64,000 nucleotides of DNA, taken from Tupaia tana. Its lineage: Eukaryota > Chordata > Mammalia > Scandentia > Tupaiidae. The stretch is from positions 16,956,095 to 17,020,094 of the forward strand of contig JAKSZU010000004.1 in the NCBI GenBank assembly GCA_026018925.1. The letters are read 5' to 3'. Every line of letters begins with the position of its first letter. The stretch's first letter is position 1. This document shows positions 20,991 to 64,000 of this stretch, piece by piece. Both the position numbers and the translations under genes were made by a program. The notes beneath the pieces were generated by a model. It saw nothing but the letters and a program-made list of their open reading frames with translations, was not told the DNA's origin and searched no databases.

Positions 20991-21807
20991 TCTTGGTCTG
21001 GAATTGTTTGAAGATGTTAGGCAGGATCCTGGGCTGCCTGGAGGATTTCAGTATGGGATGTGAGGTTAAAAAGCAGAAATTGGGTTTCCAATGCAAGGGT
21101 GCTATGGAACTGGTTATTGTATTAATGCCCCATCCCTGGGTTATTGATGTCCAGAGTACAGGGCTCGGTTTAGACCCTGACCTGACCTTGAACCAGGTGC
21201 TGTTTGAATTCTAAACATTGGTCCTATGTTACCCAAGGGGCTCTAGGCAATTCTGAAGCCATAGAGCTACTTTGCCACAGTGAACCTGTTTTTAACAAAC
21301 ATTGTTGAGGCAGAGGGCAGAGGGAGTTGTGCTGATCTACAAGAGAATGCCATTTGTCAGTTTATTTTTTGTTTGTTTTTGTTTTCCTAAACTAAGAAAA
21401 ATTGAGTTTTCCTGATCTAGCTGCAGTAACACAGGGCTGCAGAATCTCAGACCTACCACTGGTTTTGAACTTCTCTCCTGAGGAAGGCCTTGTGTTACTG
21501 AGGCTTTTTTGTGTCAGGACAGTCATAATTTGATTCCTTCTCCCCCCCCCCCCCACCACCACCTTCGTTGGTTGACATTGGGGTTTGAGGCTAGGCACAA
21601 TGTCTAGTGCAATTCGATCTCACATGACACCCCTATTTGGGAGGAGCACCAGTAGGCTATGCCCTATGTTACAGTCCAATAGTAAGAGGCCTCAGAATCA
21701 ATCATCCTGTTTATTGGGAGACTGACTTTAAGCCTGTGAGACTTCCTGGTAGAAGTCTTGAAGTTGGGATGTGAATAAGAAGTCCAGCGATAAAACTGGC
21801 TCTAGAA

Positions 21808-22011
21808 GGGGACCAGCAGTTAGTGTAATTGCTATGTCGCTGGACTCCCATGTAGTTGCCCGCAGTTCGCGTCCCAGACCCCGTGGCTTAAACTCATGCC
21901 GGGTGCTTGCGTGCCTAAGATCCTGAGAGAAGGGATTGTGTGGTCATCCCCCCGGGGGGTGATTTCTCACTTTCTGTCTCTGGTGACACACCCTGTAGCG
22001 AAAACAAACAA
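21808..22011 (+). mobile_element. SINE-L, internally shortened
   Basis: GGACCAGCAGTTAGTGTAATTGC to CCCTGTAGCGAAAACAAAC; duplication aaaactggctctag. Body is about 50 bp short. Confidence 0.88.
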
Positions 22012-22088
22012 AAAACTGGCTCTAGGAGAAATGGCGGTGCCCTGGCTTTTATTTAAAGTTCTTTATTTGGGATTAAAGAATGCCTCCT

Positions 22089-22318
22089 GGGACTAGCAGA
22101 TGGCATCATCATGTTGCTGGACTCACACGTCGTTAACCGCGGTTCAAGTCCTGGACCTGGCAGCTTAAACATGCTGGGTGTATGTGTGTGTGTGTGGTCA
22201 AAATTCTGAGAGGAAAATGGAGAAGGTATTGTGTTGCCATGCCCTGGGGGTGGTGTGATTTCTCTTTCTGTCTCCTTATCGCTCCATGAGTGTACATACT
22301 CCAGCAAAAATCTCTAGA
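22089..22318 (+). mobile_element. SINE-L
   Basis: GGGACTAGCAGATGGCATCATC, perfect GGTTCAAGTCC, end CCAGCAAAAATCTCTAG. Confidence 0.8.
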
Positions 22319-22319
22319 G

Positions 22320-22440
22320 AGTAGACTGACAGGTGATGTGGTTAAGGCAGCTGGACTCCCACATGGCTGACTGGTTTGAGCCCTGGACCTGGTAGTGTGC
22401 TTTATGTCTCTCTGGCCAGTTAAAAAAAAAAAAAAAACTG
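22320..22440 (+). mobile_element. SINE-S
   Basis: GACTGACAGGTGATGTGGTTAAG to CTCTGGCCAGTTAAAAAA, directly abutting the SINE-L before it. Confidence 0.78.
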
Positions 22441-22465
22441 ACAATGAATAAATTTTACCTTTCAG

Positions 22466-22560
22466 AGAACTTTTTATGTGCCAGGGAGTATTATAAATAC
22501 GTGCTATCTTGTCCTCACAATCTGACCAAAAAAAGGTACGGTAAGGTCAAGTATTTGTGG
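22466..22560 (-). repeat. MIR-like fragment
   Basis: TTATGTGCCAGGGAGTATTATAAAT ... GTCCTCACAATC follows the MIR 3' portion in reverse. Confidence 0.45.
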
Positions 22561-22693
22561 GAAGTGGTAAAGTTGTGGTTAGAGCTCATATTTTGTATTC
22601 ATAACTGCTCTGCTTCTATACCCTGCTGCAGGTCTGGGAATAGGCTTTGATCCATGCCCTCGTTTTGCGCAGGTTACCAGTGTTCACCTGATC

Positions 22694-26420
<3,727 letters not shown>

Positions 26421-26479
26421 TCAACAGGCCTGGGCAGGTTAAGTAGGATGGGTGGGGAAACCCTGGCCACCTTTGGGAG

Positions 26480-27310
26480 GAGCCCTGGTGTCAGTGTCAC
26501 AAAGCCTGTCCAAACTCATTGCATGGGCTTGAGCAAGTTGTTTCTTAGCACCACACCTTGGTTTCCCTGCCAGTACCTGTAAAGACAACTGCCTTCTAGA
26601 CCAGCTGGGCCCTTATCAATGCCCTGGCACTGGTCACTGAACAGCTTCTGGGGCCTTCTGCCCGGCAACCCCAGAACGAGCACCTCTTCCAGCGGGTGCG
26701 TCTCTGGAAGCAACCACAGCTTTGGCACTACTCTCTCACTCCCATTCAGATCCCTCTGGTTTTTCAGGTGTAGAGTGAGAAAGTCTGCAGTAGAGGATTA
26801 AGCTGTGGGAGAACACGGTCAGGTGAGGGAATCAAGCCCAGAAAGAAACCCTTCCCCCAGTGGCCAGGCAGGTCTTTTCTTCATCAAATTATCCTCCATC
26901 AGGGGGCCAGACTGTGGCATTACCATTACGTGGCTTGTTCCCACACAGCTATTTGCACAGTTGTTCCAGACCTTGTGGCCTGAAATCATGCCTGGACTGC
27001 ATGCCTGTGTACCCAAAAGGAGAAATGAAAGAAAAGGGATTCTCTTACCTTCCGTCTCTCCTAGGGCATGTCCCCTCTTCGCAATTATCCTCCAGTCTCC
27101 CCACAGCAAGAACGTTTACATTTAAGTCACAGAGGAGGGAGCTCCTGAGCTGGCCCCATATTTCTAAAGAGCTACTTTCTCTAAAACAGACCCTAACTTT
27201 TCACATCACAAAGGCAGGCAGGCCAAGGTATGACCAGCACCCAAGCTATAGTGTTTTAAATCATATGTTTTCAGTCCAGCTGAGAAATCCTAGAATAGGA
27301 AGATTTTTAG
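26480..27310. other. Region upstream of CCDC17, no gene recognised
   Basis: Unique, moderately GC-rich, SINE-free. Open frames here have no recognisable protein content. Confidence 0.4.
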
Positions 27311-27324
27311 AAATATGTTCCAAG

Positions 27325-27472
27325 GGGCCGGCAGGTGGCATGGTGGTTAAGGGCACTGGCTCCCACATGGCTGATTGCGGTTCGAGTCCCAGACCTGGTG
27401 ATTTGCTTTCTCGCTTTCCCTCTCTCTCTTGCTGGTCAAATAAAATAAAGTCAATTGAAATATATTAAAAAA
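27325..27472 (+). mobile_element. SINE-S
   Basis: GGGGCCGGCAGGTGGCATGGTGG, perfect GGTTCGAGTCC, TGGTCAAATAAAATAAAG; flanks aaatatgttcc. Confidence 0.9.
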
Positions 27473-27474
27473 AA

Positions 27475-28165
27475 ATATGTTCCCAAACAGCTAGTAAATG
27501 GCAAAGCCCAAAACTCAACCTATTTCTCAACTTGAAGTTTAATAATTCTGCAACAATATAGTCTTACAGTATTTTAGTGATCCTAAGATGCATTTTTTCA
27601 TATTTTAACATTAATATTCACAACTGAAGGAGTATCCAGTAATACACATTTTCATGGATTGCTTACACTATTCTAACAGTAGGAACTATAATTTACTATA
27701 GCAGATAAGGTTCCTGCGTTCTTGGCCATCAGAATTTGGAAAATGTCCCACACGTCGGCAAATGTCCCACATGTCTCTCTGTTCCTATCCTCTGCCTCCT
27801 CTGGTTCAGAATCCATACTACGAGTAACTTTGTCACAGGGTGGGAATGTTGAGCAGCGTTGTGTAAAGTCCTTGGTTCTTTTGAGACTAGATCACTAAAA
27901 TTAGAGACCTGTCCCTAGGCGCAAAATAAAGCCACAACCACAATAAAAGTATGTAGAAAAGAGAATTTAATAGGAAAGAGAGATTTTAGAAAAGAAGTAC
28001 ACCCAAAAGACTCGGGCAGCCAGGTTGCTAGGTAGCAACTGCGTTTGGAACTAGTTCAGGTGTTATTACCAGAGGTGATAATGAATGTTTAACAGTGGGA
28101 GGCCTGTCACATTATCTGTGTCCTTTGTTTGAATTCCAGGGCTTCTTCTGCCTCTCTTCACATGA
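27475..28165. other. Intergenic, unassigned
   Basis: A MIR-like scrap (ACAGCTAGTAAATGGCAAAGCC, 27488-27509) interrupted by the SINE-S before it; the rest, including GGCGCAAAATAAAGCC near 27920, is unassigned old sequence. Confidence 0.35.
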
Positions 28166-28168
28166 AGA

Positions 28169-28439
28169 ATTTTTTTTTTTCTTTTTTTCGGAGAGATTTT
28201 CGCTATAGGACGCATGCGTTCGCCAGACAGAGACAGAGAGACAGAAAGCGAGAAATCACCCCCCCCCCCGGGGGGATGGTCATGCCGCAATCCCTTCTCC
28301 TCCATTCTCCTCTCTCGGGATCTTGGGCACGCACGCACACGCGCCCGGCGTGAGTTTTAAGCCACCGGGTCCGGGACGCGAACCGCGGTCGACTACGTGG
28401 GAGTTCAGCGACACAGCCATTACGCTAACTGCTGGTTCC
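28169..28439 (-). mobile_element. SINE-L, young
   Basis: CGGAGAGATTTTCGCTATAGG to GCTAACTGCTGGTTCCCC, most CpGs intact; flanks cacatgaagaat and cacacgaataa. Confidence 0.92.
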
Positions 28440-29199
28440 CCACACGAATAATTTGAAGCATTTCATCTAACTGTGCATGCCCAGTGTGAGTCAAGATAAG
28501 TGCATCCTAATTAGGATAAAATGCCCAATTATTTATTGCCCCAGTAGGAATCAGGAGGTTGACCAAAATGTCTGGTTGGGTCTTTTGTATTTATGAGGAA
28601 TGATAAGAGGGAAATTTACAATGATCCCTGTGTCTTCCTCAGGAACCAAGGAAGTAAAATGGTATTTGGCTCACCTTCCCAGAGCCAGGAGCTGGGTGGG
28701 AAGAAGGTATTTTGGGGAGAGTCTGGTTTTAAGTTCTGATAAACTGTGACTGATGGGACATTGTGTCCTCTGCTATTCTCTTAGGGCTGCCGATCATTAC
28801 TAGCTACCTGCCTATCACAAAGTCCTTTTCCTAACATGAGCTCAGGCCTGCTACTTCTCTCGCAGTTAAGAGTATGACCTTGCTCCTCTATCTACATCCT
28901 TAGGGACACCCAAAGACTGTCAGTGCCAGATGTTTAACTTACACTTGTTCATCAGTTCTTGGCCTATTGTTTTCTATTTCCCAACATAACTGTTGGTTCT
29001 CTTTTCTTACTGAGCTCCCTGGATCCCCAGAACCTTCCATGATGCCTTGGGCATACACTAGAGGGATGAAAAACAACCTGCTGCTTCAACTGACCAACTG
29101 GCTAGCATTGGCTCGAGCCTTTCCCTGACAAAGGATTTTTATAGGAAAACTGCGGCACAGGCCTTCCTTATAATATGCACATTGGTAAACACATGGCAC
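28440..29199. other. Intergenic, nothing recognised
   Basis: No exon, SINE or known repeat seen between the SINE-L and the GPBP1L1 3' end. Confidence 0.35.
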
Positions 29200-30140
29200 T
29201 GAAAGATAGTTCCAGGAAGGAAAACTTGGCTTCTGACTTTATTACTGACAATTCATTGTACAGGTTTTTCTGCATCAAAGTAGTTCATGCTAAAAAGGAG
29301 AAGCCGGTGTGTTTGACCCCCCCCAAGACTTGTAAGAATAATTCACCTAAAAAAGGACCCATTTCTCTAATTTTAAAGAAAATATACTTTTTACACAAGA
29401 CAACCCAAACTGATGCAAAATATTTATTCCAAGTTAGTTATTTTATGCAGTAGTTTTCCCCTTCAACAGACTTGTGATAACCACATCTTTTAAATCTGTA
29501 AATAATGTTATCAAAATAATCTTAATCTTTGAAATCTCACAAAAATTTATATTTTACAATCCACCCTGAATATCAAGGCTGCAAGAATAACACAACATTT
29601 CCTATATCCAAATATTTTACAGCTGTACCCAAAAAAGGAAAAGAAAAACAAAAACAAAAAAACCACATATGCTTGGTTAAGGGCTAAAGTTACCCGAGCA
29701 GCCAAAAATAAAATAAAATATCCAAATTATTAGCATTAATTTAATACAATTATAACTTCAAGAGTCACTTTGTCATTGACAATGATTGCTTGAGCACAGG
29801 GGTGAGTGCCCCAAGGGCTGGTAGTAGAAGCTGCTGCAGACAGTGTCTCCTCCTCTCTGAACTGCCAGCTCCTACCTGTGCATCGCCCCATGTATACTGT
29901 GTGTGTGTGTATTTTAAAAAATCTTTTTCCCACCACACAAACATCTCTCTATTAAGCAGGTAACAGGGAAGAACAACAAAAGCTAAACAAGCCAATCGCT
30001 CTCTTTGGGATATGATTATTTCCCTTGTGCATGAAGTACTGAACAACATAAGAAAAGGAAAAGAATGATTTCTTTTGTATACTCCCTAAACACACAAGCC
30101 GAGTTTACTGGGTCGATTTAAACTGTGAGCATTTATATGC
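29200..30140 (-). terminator. GPBP1L1: GPBP1L1 3' UTR with candidate poly(A) signals
   Basis: A/T-rich, SINE-free sequence after the stop codon. Minus-strand AATAAA occurs at 29423-29428 and 29238-29243; either could define the 3' end. The exact end is unknown. Confidence 0.45.
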
Positions 30141-62290
<32,150 letters not shown>

Positions 62291-62944
62291 TTAGGTCCAG
62301 TGTCTCTTCTCAGCAAGGTGAGGCATCCAACCTCATGGCCAGGATCTGAAAATAAAGAGAAAGCATTTATGCTCACAAGAATCTAACACTAATATGTAAG
62401 GAATCTGTGATAATCCTATGATCTGGCTTTACAGAAAGACCTGCCTTCTCAGCTTCAATATAAACTACTTATTGGGCTCCCTATCTCTGAGACGGTCTAA
62501 AAAAAAAGAAAATCTATGAATATATAACTATGAAAAACTCCAACAGAAAAATGTGACATATGTTTGAAAGACTATATGAAGGAATCTAAGGAATTCCTGA
62601 ATTCCATCAAAAGGACCTGGAGAAAAAACACTTTCTTAGAATTAAAGACCTGCATAAAATGAGATCGATTTGTTTCAGATACGCAGGAAACTTCTGGCAA
62701 CACCAATAGTAATGATCTTCCTACGAAAGATACAATCTCAAAAGCTTTTCTATGTATCAATAGTTCACATTAATTTCTTTCAATATCAACTAGCATCGGT
62801 TTTTTTGGAAAGAGCTGTCTTCTCTAAATCACCCTACTGATAATCTTGAAAATGAAACACATTAGAAAGCAATAGATAGATACTTTTCATGATACATCTA
62901 CAGTACAGTTTTTTCCCAAAGTTAGACATACAGAGAATATTTAC

Positions 62945-63043
62945 CCCAGAGTGTAACCTCTGTGGTCCTGTTTCTCGAAGTCCTTGAGTCTGCTAGCTTG
63001 GATCTCCCACGAGGTTTTCTTGTTATAAGGGTGCTTAAGTAGT
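62945..63043 (-). other. Candidate GPBP1L1 5' UTR exon
   Basis: On the minus strand a 99-nt block has a pyrimidine-rich acceptor (TTCTTTGTGCTTGCCAG) and a donor (GTAAAT). It lies 599 bases upstream of the first coding exon. Supported only by splice signals. Confidence 0.3.
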
Positions 63044-63137
63044 CTGGCAAGCACAAAGAAGCCAGGCTCCGTGTGGCTCTCTCTCTCAATCCCCTCAATT
63101 GCTCATCTTAAACTATCTAGAGTTCCTGACGTGTTTC

Positions 63138-63218
63138 CAAAAAGGGGAGGGGGAAGGGGAAGGGGGAAGGGGAACATAAAAGTATGTGTTACATTTAAAA
63201 AAGGGGGGAAGGGGAAGA
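63138..63218 (+). repeat. Purine-rich GGGGAA tract
   Basis: GGGGAGGGGGAAGGGGAAGG repeats at 63143-63173 and a second AAGGGGGGAAGGGG at 63200-63215. Confidence 0.8.
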
Positions 63219-63879
63219 GCTATGTCTACGTTCACCTCATTCAACTTCCTTGAGTTATGGCACTATGATGTTGCTTAAATAGGTAATACATGGACATCTG
63301 CACAGAGTGCAAACACTGCTCATAACAAGGTCATAGCTAGAAGACAGGTGGGCTCACGTGTGGGCAAATAATGTCATCAAGGTGACAGATTAAAAATATA
63401 ATATGAAAACACTAGAAAAGGTCTGAGCAGTCAACTACAGTGGCAAAACACCTGCATGACAAAGCCCTTAAAATATAAATCTCAGTATTCTTACACAACT
63501 GCTAAATGGTGTGCACACAGGTATTTACATCTGTCTTAACCTTCAAAATCTAAGGATATAAGAAATCTTGTTAAGAATCCGAGAGAAACTTGATATACTT
63601 TTCCCTCCACAGTAGAGCAGCTTTCAAGGCAAATTTCTTGGTATAAAGCTCCAAAATGAATATTCTACTTCTTTGGTATTCACTATTTATAAATTGAAAG
63701 CAAAATTTTATAAAGTAAAAGATAGGAAGTAAGGGGTAGTCGAGGAGAAAGATAGTTCCAAAATGAGTTTTATTCTCTTCAGTTTTCAGTATTTCACTTG
63801 TACTGCCCCTGCCCAAAAACTGAACTGAGCTACTGGGAAGTAATGAAGAACTGCTTCGGTAGAGAAGTCACTTATTTTG

Positions 63880-63920
63880 GATCCATCTCCATCATCAGAA
63901 GGCCACACGAATTTATCACT
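63880..63920 (-). other. Candidate spliced exon at right edge
   Basis: Minus-strand acceptor (TTTTTTTAAAATTTACAG) ends at 63921; the sequence then reads SDKFVWPSDDGDGSK in one open frame. The 3' boundary is arbitrary (a GTGACT follows near 63875). Could be a GPBP1L1 leader exon or chance. Confidence 0.2.
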
Positions 63921-64000
63921 CTGTAAATTTTAAAAAAAGAGAAAGAACATATAAAATCATAAGAAACCATTCTCACATACAATTACTAAAATGACATATA

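Noticed and set aside
26805-27468. Plus open frames of 106 and 202 codons upstream of CCDC17
   Set aside because: The longer one ends inside a SINE-S; residue content is not protein-like and no splice sites or homology are apparent.
27840-28100. Possible endogenous retroviral LTR piece
   Set aside because: No TG...CA ends, no primer-binding site and no paired repeat were found.

Overview
This window is nuclear DNA of a placental mammal. It holds three spliced genes whose predicted proteins read almost like the human ones. The order and strands (NASP +, CCDC17 -, GPBP1L1 -) match human 1p34.1 as I remember it. There are no Alu, B1/B2, CAN or bovine-type SINEs. Instead the introns are packed with two lineage-specific tRNA-derived SINE types. 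That excludes primates and rodents and suggests an isolated placental lineage; my best guess is a colugo (Dermoptera, CYN-type SINEs), unverified.

Layout. 18-20340 (+): NASP, thirteen coding exons. The first exon(s), about 36 codons, lie left of the window. The set includes the 1017-bp exon that separates testis (tNASP) from somatic (sNASP) forms. 22694-26322 (-): CCDC17, thirteen coding exons, complete, in a GC-rich SINE-free island. 30141-62290 (-): GPBP1L1, ten coding exons encoding 474 aa, the complete coding sequence; 5' UTR exons and promoter lie at or beyond the right edge. An intron of GPBP1L1 carries a full-length processed pseudogene of RPL6 (39475-40413) with perfect 18-bp target-site duplications.

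Repeats. SINE-L is about 250-280 bp: a tRNA-like head with A box and B box, a CpG-rich body with a C/G palindrome, the 3' motif CCCTATAGCGAAAACCTCTC, then an A tail. SINE-S is about 120-180 bp: a similar head, a CT-rich stretch, then TCTGGTCAAATTAAAATAAA. About 90 copies are listed, from nearly intact to very decayed, often nested or clustered. Older layers are MIR fragments, L1 fragments of both orientations, one hAT-like DNA transposon and some unassigned ancient repeat. SINE-poor stretches are 7050-10200, 17800-21800, 22440-27320 and 30860-32840, which coincide with exon-dense or GC-rich parts.

The genes have no operon-like relation. NASP is a nuclear H3-H4/linker-histone chaperone, CCDC17 an uncharacterised coiled-coil protein with a zinc-finger-like N-terminus, and GPBP1L1 a vasculin-family GC-box transcription factor. 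NASP and CCDC17 converge tail to tail; CCDC17 and GPBP1L1 are tandem on the minus strand. Exon ends were placed by eye from GT-AG sites, reading phase and recalled human proteins. Uncertain places are flagged, above all a CCDC17 acceptor that lacks its AG.
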